Assembly (NCBI GenBank): GCA_011391855.1
Contig: JAABPT010000090.1
Coordinates: 1-22,970 of the forward strand
From: Burkholderiales bacterium
GTDB lineage: Bacteria > Pseudomonadota > Gammaproteobacteria > Burkholderiales > Burkholderiaceae_C
Direction of reading: 5' to 3'
DNA length: 22,970 bases
In this document: in pieces, positions 13,222 to 19,797 of the stretch
Numbering within the stretch: position 1 is the stretch's first letter
Layout of the letters: every line of letters begins with the position of its first letter
Translations under genes and position numbers: made by a program
Notes under the pieces: model-generated
Told to the model about the DNA's origin: nothing
Databases searched by the model: none
Seen by the model: the letters and a program-made list of their open reading frames with translations, nothing else

Positions 13222-14916
13222 ATGGCACTCACCGCATCCCCCGACACATTGGCCCTGCAGCGCCTGTACCACTGGGAGTCGACCGCGCCCGACCGCGTGG
13301 CGCTGACACAACCGCTGGGCGGCGGCGCCGTGCGCGACTACACCTGGCGCGAAGTCATGGACCAGACCCGCCGCGTGGCCGCGCACCTGCAGAGCCTGGG
13401 TCTGAAGCCCGGCGACAAGGTGGCGCTGCTGTCGAAGAACACCGCGCATTGGCTGATGAGCGACTTCGCCATCTGGATGGCGGGCTGCGTCTCGGTGCCG
13501 CTGTACCCCACGCTGGCGGCCGGCACCATTCGCCAGATCCTCGAGCACAGTGAAGCCAAGCTGCTCTTCGTGGGCAAGCTCGACGGCTGGGCCGGCATGA
13601 AGCCCGGCATCCCGGCCGGCCTGCCCTGCATCAGTCACCCGCTGGCACCCGAAGACGCCAAGAAGAGCCACCGCGGCTGGGACGACGTCATCGCCAAGAC
13701 CGAGCCGTTGAAGGGCAAGCCGGTGCGCGACGCCAGCGACATGTCCACCATCATGTACACGAGCGGCACCACTGGGGCACCCAAGGGCGTGATGCACACC
13801 TTCGGCAACTTCGCCATGGCCGTGCAGCAGGGTCTGCAGCGCGTTCCGCTGCGCGAGGACGGCCGCATGCTCAGCTACCTGCCGCTTGCACACGTGGTGG
13901 AGCGCGCGTTGGTCGAGCACGGCCAGCTGGCCACCGGCATGCACGTTTACTTCGCGGAGAGCCTGGACACCTTCACCGCGGACCTGCAGCGCGCACGGCC
14001 CACGGTGTTCTTCAGCGTGCCGCGGCTGTGGGTGAAGTTCCAGCAGGGCGTGCAGGTCAAGATGCCGCCGAAGAAGATGGACCTGTTCCTCAAGCTGCCC
14101 ATCCTGAACGGCATCGTGAAGAAGAAGGTGCTGGGTGCGCTGGGCCTGGACCAGTGCATCTTCGCCGCCGGCGGCGCCGCACCCATGCCGGTGGAGCTGC
14201 TGCGTTGGTACGCGCGGCTGGGCCTGCGCGTGGCCGAGGGCTACGGCATGACCGAGAACCTGGGTGCCAGCCACATCACCACCGGCGACCCCGACAGCTT
14301 CGGCACCGTGGGCCGCCCCTACGACGCGGTGCAGTGCCGCATCGACCCGGCCAACGGTGAGATCCAGGTCAAGGCCCCGTGGACCATGCTCGGCTACTAC
14401 AAGGAAGCCGAGATGACGCGCGCCACGCTCGACGCCGACGGCTGGCTGCACACAGGCGACAAGGGCGCCATCGACGACCGCGGCCACCTGAAGATCACCG
14501 GCCGCGTGAAGGACCTGTTCAAGACCAGCAAGGGCAAATACGTGGCACCGGCACCGATCGAGGACCGGCTCGTCATGCACAGCTCGGTGGAAGCCTGCTG
14601 CGTGACCGGGGCCAACCTGGGCCAGCCGCTGGCGTTGCTGATGCTGAATATTGACGCGGTGAAGAAGGTGTCCGACCCCGCCGGCAAGAGCGAGCTCGAA
14701 GCCTCTCTGGCGCAGCACCTGAAGCACGTGAACGAGGCGCTGGACCCGCACGAGCAGCTCGACTGCCTGGTCGTCATGACCGAGGCCTGGACGGTGGACA
14801 ACGACCTCATCACACCCACCTTCAAGGTCAAGCGCAACCGCGTCGAGGATCTGTTCGCCAAGAACTACGACGCCTGGGTCGGCATGCGCAAGAAGGTGGT
14901 CTGGCACAAGCCCTGA
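13222..14916 (+). CDS. Long-chain fatty acid-CoA ligase (AMP-binding)
   Basis: A 564-residue ANL-superfamily enzyme that activates a carboxylic acid, most likely a long-chain fatty acid, to its acyl-CoA through an acyl-adenylate. The A3 phosphate loop is YTSGTTGAPKG (179-189), the A5 motif is EGYGMTE (339-345), the A7 motif is LHTGDKG (409-415) and A8 begins KITGRVKDLFKTSKGKYVAP (424-443). A C-terminal Lys lies in TPTFKVKR. The TSKGKYVAP form is that of the long-chain (ACSL/FAA1-like) subgroup rather than FadD of E. coli. ATG 13222 is used because MALTASPDTLAL matches the family start; an upstream in-frame start would add 30 unlike residues. A PaaI-like thioesterase follows after 29 bases. 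Confidence 0.93.
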   Translation: MALTASPDTLALQRLYHWESTAPDRVALTQPLGGGAVRDYTWREVMDQTRRVAAHLQSLGLKPGDKVALLSKNTAHWLMSDFAIWMAGCVSVPLYPTLAAGTIRQILEHSEAKLLFVGKLDGWAGMKPGIPAGLPCISHPLAPEDAKKSHRGWDDVIAKTEPLKGKPVRDASDMSTIMYTSGTTGAPKGVMHTFGNFAMAVQQGLQRVPLREDGRMLSYLPLAHVVERALVEHGQLATGMHVYFAESLDTFTADLQRARPTVFFSVPRLWVKFQQGVQVKMPPKKMDLFLKLPILNGIVKKKVLGALGLDQCIFAAGGAAPMPVELLRWYARLGLRVAEGYGMTENLGASHITTGDPDSFGTVGRPYDAVQCRIDPANGEIQVKAPWTMLGYYKEAEMTRATLDADGWLHTGDKGAIDDRGHLKITGRVKDLFKTSKGKYVAPAPIEDRLVMHSSVEACCVTGANLGQPLALLMLNIDAVKKVSDPAGKSELEASLAQHLKHVNEALDPHEQLDCLVVMTEAWTVDNDLITPTFKVKRNRVEDLFAKNYDAWVGMRKKVVWHKP

Positions 14917-14945
14917 GCGCAGAGACCGAAGGGCGAACAGCGGGC

Positions 14946-15392
14946 ATGGCTCACGGGCCCGGGCACCCTGTTCCGCCGGGATACCGGCCCGTCGACGTGG
15001 GCGGCGGCTTCATTGCCGCCAACGGGCCGCTGTACCTGCTGCACGAAGGCGCGGTGGTCAAGGTCGGCTTCCGCGTCGAGCCGCGCCACTGCAACCCCAT
15101 GGGCATGTGCCACGGCGGCATGCTGGCCAGCTTCTGCGACATGCTGCTGCCGGTGAGCGTGCACCGCAAGAGCGCCGAGGTGGGCCAGCGTTTCCTGCCC
15201 ACGGTCAGCCTGCAGCTGGACTACATGGCGCCGGTGCCGCTGGGCGCCTGGGTCGAGGGCGAGTGCGACGTTCTCAAGGTCACGCGCGCGATGGTTTTCG
15301 CACAAGGCCTGGCGCGGGCCGACGGCGTGCTGGCGCTGCGTTGCAGCGGCGTGTTCAAGATCGGGCCGAAGTTCGGCGACGACGCCGGGTGA
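14946..15392 (+). CDS. PaaI-family hotdog acyl-CoA thioesterase
   Basis: A 148-residue single hotdog-fold protein. The family's active-site block is NPMGMCHGGMLASFCDMLL (50-68), with Asn50, the HGG turn (56-58) and the helix acid Asp65. A later strand, VSLQLDYMAPVPLGAWVEGECDV, is also typical. These enzymes hydrolyse acyl-CoA or aryl-CoA thioesters in the cytosol; the substrate here is unknown. The upstream gene is an acyl-CoA synthetase on the same strand 29 bases away, so together they may set the acyl-CoA pool, with the thioesterase freeing trapped CoA. ATG 14946 has only a weak purine-rich stretch upstream. Length fits the family's usual 130-150. Confidence 0.9.
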   Translation: MAHGPGHPVPPGYRPVDVGGGFIAANGPLYLLHEGAVVKVGFRVEPRHCNPMGMCHGGMLASFCDMLLPVSVHRKSAEVGQRFLPTVSLQLDYMAPVPLGAWVEGECDVLKVTRAMVFAQGLARADGVLALRCSGVFKIGPKFGDDAG

Positions 15393-15401
15393 CGTGGCCC
15401 A

Positions 15402-15417
15402 GGCCGCCCAGGCGGCC
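15402..15417. terminator. Hairpin between convergent genes
   Basis: GGCCGC (15402-15407) and GCGGCC (15412-15417) pair around CCAG in the 31-base gap between the convergent thioesterase and the minus-strand gene ending at 15424. It has no T run on either side and may serve both ends weakly. Confidence 0.3.
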
Positions 15418-15423
15418 CCGCGG

Positions 15424-15855
15424 TCACTGCGACGCTGCCGCGGCGGCCGCCGAGGCTGCCGCGGCCGGCGTCGGCACCATCACACCGGCGGCCAGCGGAA
15501 TTTCCTCGCTCACGGTCACCTTGTTGACGAAGTGCCGCGTCTCGCCGAAGCAGCTGCCGGGCAGGCCGACCTTTTCCTCGTAGTGCAGCGTCACGCGCTT
15601 GCCCATGGCCTGGCTCACGCGCTCGGCCACCGCGTCGTCGCGGATCGTGAAGAAGAACTTCTCCGGCGTGGTGCCAGGCAGCGACACCAGCGCCAGCTCA
15701 CCTTCCCAGGTCTTGCACAGCCAGCCCTTGTTCGACAGCTTCTGCACCCAGCCGGCACGGTCGCCAATCGAGAAACTCCAGCTCAGCGCGGCCCAGAAAT
15801 ACAGCGTTGCGAGCGCGATCACCAGGGCCAGGGGCAGGACGACACGTTTGAACAT
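15424..15855 (-). CDS. Conserved-looking membrane-anchored protein of unknown function
   Basis: A 143-residue protein with one N-terminal hydrophobic helix (MFKRVVLPLALVIALATLYFWAALSW), so it is membrane-anchored or exported. A compact middle region has two cysteines (in GWLCKTWEGE and LPGSCFGETRHF) that could pair in the periplasm, and the tail is alanine-rich (AAAASAAAAAASQ). I do not recognise a named domain. The start is ATG 15855; a GTG three codons upstream is possible, but neither has a Shine-Dalgarno. A -10-like GATAAT lies about 27 bases upstream of the ATG. It follows the PotF-like gene on the same strand after a strong hairpin, so it may have its own promoter. Codon use matches its neighbours. 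Confidence 0.78.
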   Translation of the reverse strand: MFKRVVLPLALVIALATLYFWAALSWSFSIGDRAGWVQKLSNKGWLCKTWEGELALVSLPGTTPEKFFFTIRDDAVAERVSQAMGKRVTLHYEEKVGLPGSCFGETRHFVNKVTVSEEIPLAAGVMVPTPAAAASAAAAAASQ

Positions 15856-15881
15856 GATGGGCACGCCAGGGGAAACCCGGC

Positions 15882-15887
15882 ATTATC
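15882..15887 (-). promoter_or_regulatory. Candidate -10 for the gene at 15424-15855
   Basis: Reading leftward, GATAAT matches the -10 consensus at five of six positions and would give a leader of about 20 bases. No clear -35 is visible; that position falls inside the adjoining hairpin. Confidence 0.3.
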
Positions 15888-15910
15888 GGCGCCGCGCGGA
15901 ACGGCGCCGA
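15886..15910 (-). terminator. Perfect 9-bp hairpin after PotF-like gene
   Basis: TCGGCGCCG (15886-15894) and CGGCGCCGA (15902-15910) pair perfectly around seven bases, starting 10 bases beyond the stop of the PotF-like gene. No U tract follows on the minus strand, so it may be a 3' stabilising stem or a Rho-assisted terminator. Confidence 0.45.
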
Positions 15911-15920
15911 CGGGCCGGTT

Positions 15921-17045
15921 CTACTTCGTGTTGGCCTTGAAGCTGGTAAAGATGCGCGTCTGCACGCGGCGGATGTCCTGCGGCACGGCGTCGGGCGAGG
16001 TCAGTTTCTTCAGATCCTCGGCGTTCAGGAACACGGTCGGGTTCTCGGCCACTTCCTTCTTCACGAACGTCTTCGACGCGGCGTTGGGGTTGGCGTAGAA
16101 GACCTTGTTCGTCAGCGACGCATGCACCTCGGGGCGCAGGATGTAGTTGATGAACAGGTGCGCGTTCTTCACGTTCTTGGCGTCCTTGGGGATGGCCATG
16201 GTGTCGAAGAACAGCGTCGCGCCGGTGGGCGGGATCAGGGCCTGGATATCGTGGCCGCTCTTGGTCTCGATGGCGCGCTGGCGGGCGATATTGATGTCGC
16301 CCGAATAGCCCATCACCACGCACAACTGGCCGGCGGCGAGGTCGTTGATATAGCCCGAAGAAGAAAACCGCGTCACGTAGGGGCGCGCCTTCATCAGCAC
16401 CTCACGCGCGGCGTCGTAGTCCTTGGCCGTCTTGCTGTAAGGCGCCTTGCCGGCGTAGATCATGGCCACCGGCATCACTTCCGAGGCCGAATCCAGCACG
16501 TTGATGCCGCAGCCCTTGAGCTTGGCGGCGTACTGCGGGTCGAAGATCAGCGCCCAGGGGTTGGCCGGCAGCGGCGTGGCGCCCAAGGCGGCCTTGACCT
16601 TGGCGGTGTTGATGCCCACGGTGACATAACCCCACATCCAGGTCACCAGGTGCTCGTTGCCGGGGTCGATGGACGCCAGTTTCTCCAGCAGCGCCGGGTC
16701 GAGGTTGGCCCAATGGGTGAGTTGCGCGCGGTCGAGCTTCTGGTACAGGCCGCCGGCGATCTGCGTCTTGGCGAAATGCGCCGAGGGCACCACGATGTCG
16801 TAGCCGCTGCGGCCGGCCATCAGCTTGGCCTGCAGGATCTCGTTGGCGTCGTAGTTGTCGTAACGGACCTTGATGCCGGTCTCTTTTTCGAAATTCTTGA
16901 TCGTGTCGTCGGCGATGTAGTCCGACCAGTTGTAGACGTTGAGCACCTTGGGCTCGGCCGCCTGGGCCTGCGCGGTCAGGGCTGCCGCGGCCAAGCCGAG
17001 GCCCAGCAGCGTGCGCACGAGGATCTTGGGGGGGGACTTGGGCAT
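15921..17045 (-). CDS. potF: Polyamine ABC transporter substrate-binding protein, PotF/PotD family
   Basis: A 374-residue periplasmic binding protein that would capture putrescine or spermidine for an inner-membrane importer. A Sec signal ends near residue 30 (ALTAQAQA-AEP). The mature part opens LNVYNWSDYIADDTIKNFEKETGIKV, the PotF hallmark, with the ligand-contacting WSDY. Later family segments are AGRSGYDIVVPS, TWMWGYVTVGIN, VMGYSGDINIARQRA and PEVHASLTNKVFYANPNAAS. Length fits PotF (370). ATG 17045 has GGAGAG about eight bases upstream, a clear RBS. No potGHI permease or ATPase gene is adjacent, so it is an orphan binding protein here and must use components encoded elsewhere. Assignment to putrescine over spermidine is not settled by sequence reading. 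Confidence 0.93.
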   Translation of the reverse strand: MPKSPPKILVRTLLGLGLAAAALTAQAQAAEPKVLNVYNWSDYIADDTIKNFEKETGIKVRYDNYDANEILQAKLMAGRSGYDIVVPSAHFAKTQIAGGLYQKLDRAQLTHWANLDPALLEKLASIDPGNEHLVTWMWGYVTVGINTAKVKAALGATPLPANPWALIFDPQYAAKLKGCGINVLDSASEVMPVAMIYAGKAPYSKTAKDYDAAREVLMKARPYVTRFSSSGYINDLAAGQLCVVMGYSGDINIARQRAIETKSGHDIQALIPPTGATLFFDTMAIPKDAKNVKNAHLFINYILRPEVHASLTNKVFYANPNAASKTFVKKEVAENPTVFLNAEDLKKLTSPDAVPQDIRRVQTRIFTSFKANTK

Positions 17046-17173
17046 GACTTTTTCTCTCCGAACAGGGTCTGGACCAGCAGATAACGGACGGGGCGCGATT
17101 GTGGCCGACCGCGCGGCAGGGCAAAGAAGCCCCCACACGCGGGCGCACCCAACCGAATGGGCCCGGGGCCCGG

Positions 17174-17881
17174 CTACCAAGGAACGGGCGCGCCGTCCCA
17201 GGCGTGGAAGCTGCCGCTGGCGCCTTCGGCGGGCAGCGCGTCGAGCACCGAAAGCAAGCGGCGGGCCGCGTCGGCCGGACTGGCAGCCTCGGCCGCGGCC
17301 CCGCCGATGATCGGCGCCGACAGCGGCGAGCGCACCGTGCCCGGGTGCAATGCGGCCAGCACCGCCAGCGGGCGCTGGCGTGCCACCTCCACGGCGGCGG
17401 TGCGCAGCAGCATGTTCAGCGCCGCCTTGCTGGCGCGGTAGCTGTACCAGCCACCCAGGCGGTTGTCGCCGATGCTGCCCACGCGCGCCGAGAGCACGCC
17501 GAGCAAGGCGCGCTCGCGCAGCGGCAACAGGCCGTGGAAGTGCTTGATGAGCAGCGCCGGACCGACGGCGTTGACGGCCAGCGCCCGCGCCATCGTGGCG
17601 GCGTCGAGTTCGGCCAGGCGCTTTTCGGGTGCACGGCCGTCGACCTGCAGCACCCCGGTGGCGCACAGCAGCAGATGCACCGGGCCGCCGGCGCGCAGCC
17701 GTTCCGCTGCCGTGGCGATGGACGCTTCTTCGCAGAGATCCAGCACCGGGTCGCCGTGGCGTGACAGCCCCTGCACCGAGGCGCAGCGTGGGTCGGCCTG
17801 CAGCGCCTGCACCAGCGCCGAGCCGATGGCGCCGCTGGCGCCCACGACCACGGCGCGATAGCCGTCGGGCAGGCTGTTCAT
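17174..17881 (-). CDS. SDR family oxidoreductase (CsgA/C-factor-like)
   Basis: A 235-residue short-chain dehydrogenase. The nucleotide-binding motif is VVVGASGAIG (11-20), Asp48 in VLDLC ends the second strand, Asn104 lies in AVNAVGP, and the active site is SARVGSIGDN (131-140) followed by YSYRASK with Tyr148 and Lys152. The SARVGSIGDNRLGGWYSYRASKAALN region is characteristic of the small SDR branch related to Myxococcus CsgA; the substrate is unknown. ATG 17881 is chosen because the fold begins a few residues later. In-frame starts further up (17965, 17989) would add a charged, Pro-rich tail that looks non-coding, but they cannot be excluded. It is divergent from NnrU, 143 bases away, and upstream of the PotF-like gene on the same strand. 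Confidence 0.88.
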   Translation of the reverse strand: MNSLPDGYRAVVVGASGAIGSALVQALQADPRCASVQGLSRHGDPVLDLCEEASIATAAERLRAGGPVHLLLCATGVLQVDGRAPEKRLAELDAATMARALAVNAVGPALLIKHFHGLLPLRERALLGVLSARVGSIGDNRLGGWYSYRASKAALNMLLRTAAVEVARQRPLAVLAALHPGTVRSPLSAPIIGGAAAEAASPADAARRLLSVLDALPAEGASGSFHAWDGAPVPW

Positions 17882-18024
17882 GACACCGGGCCTGGCGTCG
17901 GAATTGCCTTCGCGGGCGTCAGCACCGTCGTCACGGTTGGGCCGGGGGCTATGGGTTGAGGTCATGGTGGGCAAGCATAGCGGCGCCACAATGCGCGCTT
18001 CGACTTCCCCGTGCGACCACTCCC

Positions 18025-18603
18025 ATGACCTTGCTGATCGTCGGCCTCATCGTCTTTCTGGGCGTGCACTCGGTGCGCATCTTCGCCGAAGGTTGGCGCA
18101 CACAGATGCGCGCGCGCCTGGGCGAGAACGCCTGGAAGGGCATCTACTCGCTGCTGTCGATCGCCGGTTTCGTGGCCATCGTCTATGGCTACGCCCAGAC
18201 CCGACAGGACGTGGTGATGCTGTGGCTGCCGCCGATCTGGACGCGGCATCTGGCGGCGCTGCTCACGATCCCGGCCTTCATCCTGTTGGTGGCTGCTTAC
18301 TTTCCCGGAAACCTTATCAAGTCAAAGCTGCACCACCCCATGGTGCTGGGCGTCAAGGTGTGGGCGCTGGCGCACCTGCTGGCCAACGGCATGCTGGCCG
18401 ACCTGCTGCTCTTCGGCGGGTTCCTGGCCTGGTCGGTGGCCAGTTTCACGGCCGCGCGCCGGCGCGACAGGGCCGCGGGCACGGACTACCTGCACGGCCA
18501 CGCGGGGCCGACGATCGCGGTCGTGCTGGTCGGGCTGGCGGCCTGGGCCGGCTTCGCCTTCTGGGCGCATGCCGCCTGGATCGGCGTGCGGCCCTTCGGC
18601 TAG
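18025..18603 (+). CDS. NnrU family membrane protein
   Basis: A 192-residue inner-membrane protein with about five to six helices. The opening TLLIVGLIVFLGVHSVRIFAEGWR (2-25) carries the family's conserved H-S-x-R, and SLLSIAGFVAIVYGYAQTR and GNLIKSKLHHPMVLGVKVWALAHLLANG follow, with the conserved KHP/HHP and W-A-x-x-H motifs. NnrU was named from denitrification gene clusters of Rhodobacter, and the related plant protein acts in carotenoid isomerisation; heme-dependent chemistry has been proposed for relatives. No denitrification gene is nearby, so its role here is open. ATG 18025 fits the family start. Its TAG stop shares the CTAG with the stop of the convergent SRAP gene. Confidence 0.9.
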   Translation: MTLLIVGLIVFLGVHSVRIFAEGWRTQMRARLGENAWKGIYSLLSIAGFVAIVYGYAQTRQDVVMLWLPPIWTRHLAALLTIPAFILLVAAYFPGNLIKSKLHHPMVLGVKVWALAHLLANGMLADLLLFGGFLAWSVASFTAARRRDRAAGTDYLHGHAGPTIAVVLVGLAAWAGFAFWAHAAWIGVRPFG

Positions 18604-19286
18604 GTGGGCGGTGACTCGGGCAAGGCAGCGATCAACGCCTCGCCCTCGGCGGTGCCGCGGCTGACGGCGCGCGACACCGGCCAGGCCTGCAGCCATGTCG
18701 GCGGGCATGGCACCAGCAGCGGTGTCAGCCGCGCCGGTTCCTGTTCGTCGCGCGCCAGCCAGGCGGCCCAGTCCCCGGGCGCCAGCAGCGCCGGCATGCG
18801 GTCGTGTACCGGTGCCATCAGCTCGTTGGCAGCCACCGTGATGACACAGCAAGTGAGCAGCCACTCTTCGGATTCACTCGGCCGCCAGGCTTCGAACAAG
18901 CCCGCCATCGCCAAGGGTTCGCCACTGCGGGCACTGATGTACCAGGGCTGTTTGCCGGCCGGCGTTGTCTGCCACTCGTAGAACCCGCTGGCCGGCAGCA
19001 GGCAGCGCCGGCGCCGTGCCGCCTGCCGGAACGAAGGTTTGTCGAACAGACCCTCGGCGCGCGCATTGTTGAGCTTGTGGCCGATGCTGGCGTCCTTGGC
19101 CCAATGCGGCACCAGTCCCCAGCGCATGAGTTCGGCCACCCGCTCGCCCTCGCGCGTGTCGAAGACCACCGGCACCGGGCTTTGCGGCGTGACGTTCCAG
19201 CGCCGCGGGAAGGGCGTCACGCGGGTGACGCTGAAGCCCGACACCAGCGTCTGCGGATCGTAGGCAACGACATAGCGGCCGCACAT
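18600..19286 (-). CDS. SOS response-associated peptidase (SRAP/YedK/HMCES family)
   Basis: A 228-residue protein that protects abasic sites in single-stranded DNA by forming a covalent thiazolidine link through its N-terminal cysteine. Cys2 directly follows the start Met (MCGRY), which fixes the start at 19286. Other conserved residues are Asn74 and Glu78 in NNARAE, Glu104 in SGFYEW and His161 in VHDRMP, so the active site is complete. Length matches E. coli YedK (222). No LexA box is obvious upstream, and no other SOS gene adjoins it. It converges on NnrU with a four-base overlap of stop codons. The name peptidase reflects Met removal to expose Cys2, not a general protease role. Confidence 0.95.
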   Translation of the reverse strand: MCGRYVVAYDPQTLVSGFSVTRVTPFPRRWNVTPQSPVPVVFDTREGERVAELMRWGLVPHWAKDASIGHKLNNARAEGLFDKPSFRQAARRRRCLLPASGFYEWQTTPAGKQPWYISARSGEPLAMAGLFEAWRPSESEEWLLTCCVITVAANELMAPVHDRMPALLAPGDWAAWLARDEQEPARLTPLLVPCPPTWLQAWPVSRAVSRGTAEGEALIAALPESPPT

Positions 19287-19418
19287 GGCGCGATCTTGGC
19301 ATGGACTCCCCCGGGCGGGGGCCCAGGAACGGGGGCCCGCCGGGCTCCGCCCTCGTGGCGATGGCCGTGCGGCGGCGCGGCGCAGACGATGGCGTCCTGT
19401 TCCTTGCCGGAGGCGCCC

Positions 19419-19691
19419 ATGCACAGCCTGCTCACCCGCATTCTCGGCCGCACGCCGGCCTTGCCGCGTGCTGCCGCCCGTTCCGCGCCCACGGTGGCCG
19501 TCGGCGAAGAAGGCGAAGAAGGCGCCGACGACGCTGCCCCGGGCTGCGGCTGGTTCGATTCCAGCCACGAGCTGCACCACGGCCTGTGGGTGCGCGAGCA
19601 CGCCTCGCCCGACGAGGTGGCGAACGACCTGCCGCTGGCGTTCTGGCTGGAACTGCACCAGGCCTACAGCGCGGGCCGCCCGGCGGCCTGA
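19419..19691 (+). CDS. Small acidic protein of unknown function (90 aa)
   Basis: The ATG at 19419 has GGAGG six bases upstream, one of the best ribosome sites in the window. The 90-residue product starts with a short basic, Leu-rich segment (MHSLLTRILGRTPALPRAAAR). An acidic linker (GEEGEEGADDAA) follows, then a compact half, GCGWFDSSHELHHGLWVREHASPDEVANDL, and LPLAFWLELHQAY. The Cys-Gly-Trp-Phe-Asp-Ser-Ser-His stretch and the paired histidines could bind a metal or cofactor, which is speculation. There is no membrane helix. I do not recognise the family. It is divergent from the SRAP gene (132 bases apart, GC-rich with two direct copies of CGGGGGCCC at 19316 and 19330) and precedes the lipoprotein gene by 106 bases. 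Confidence 0.72.
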   Translation: MHSLLTRILGRTPALPRAAARSAPTVAVGEEGEEGADDAAPGCGWFDSSHELHHGLWVREHASPDEVANDLPLAFWLELHQAYSAGRPAA

Positions 19692-19797
19692 CGACCTGAC
19701 GGTCGCAAGTGCCGACGCACTGGCAGACCGGTTGGCCGGACCCCTGGCCGGTGCAGGCATGATGGCGGCTCGTCTGACGACCCGTCCGGAGAGCCCC

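Noticed and set aside
13177..14907. 576-codon minus frame opposite the acyl-CoA synthetase
   Set aside because: Antisense shadow; the plus frame holds all ANL motifs.
17159..17171. GGGCCC-G-GGGCCC after the second SDR gene
   Set aside because: Could be a weak hairpin next to the SDR stop, but the arms are short self-complementary GC blocks with no T tract.
15921..17666. Possible fusion of extra N-terminal residues to the PotF-like protein
   Set aside because: The open frame continues upstream of 17045, but that part overlaps the SDR gene in another frame, lies before the signal peptide and is Arg/Ala-rich noise; the RBS at 17045 settles the start.
19316..19338. Direct repeat CGGGGGCCC x2 in the SRAP/small-protein gap
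   Set aside because: Short and made only of G and C in a very GC-rich stretch; chance is a good explanation.
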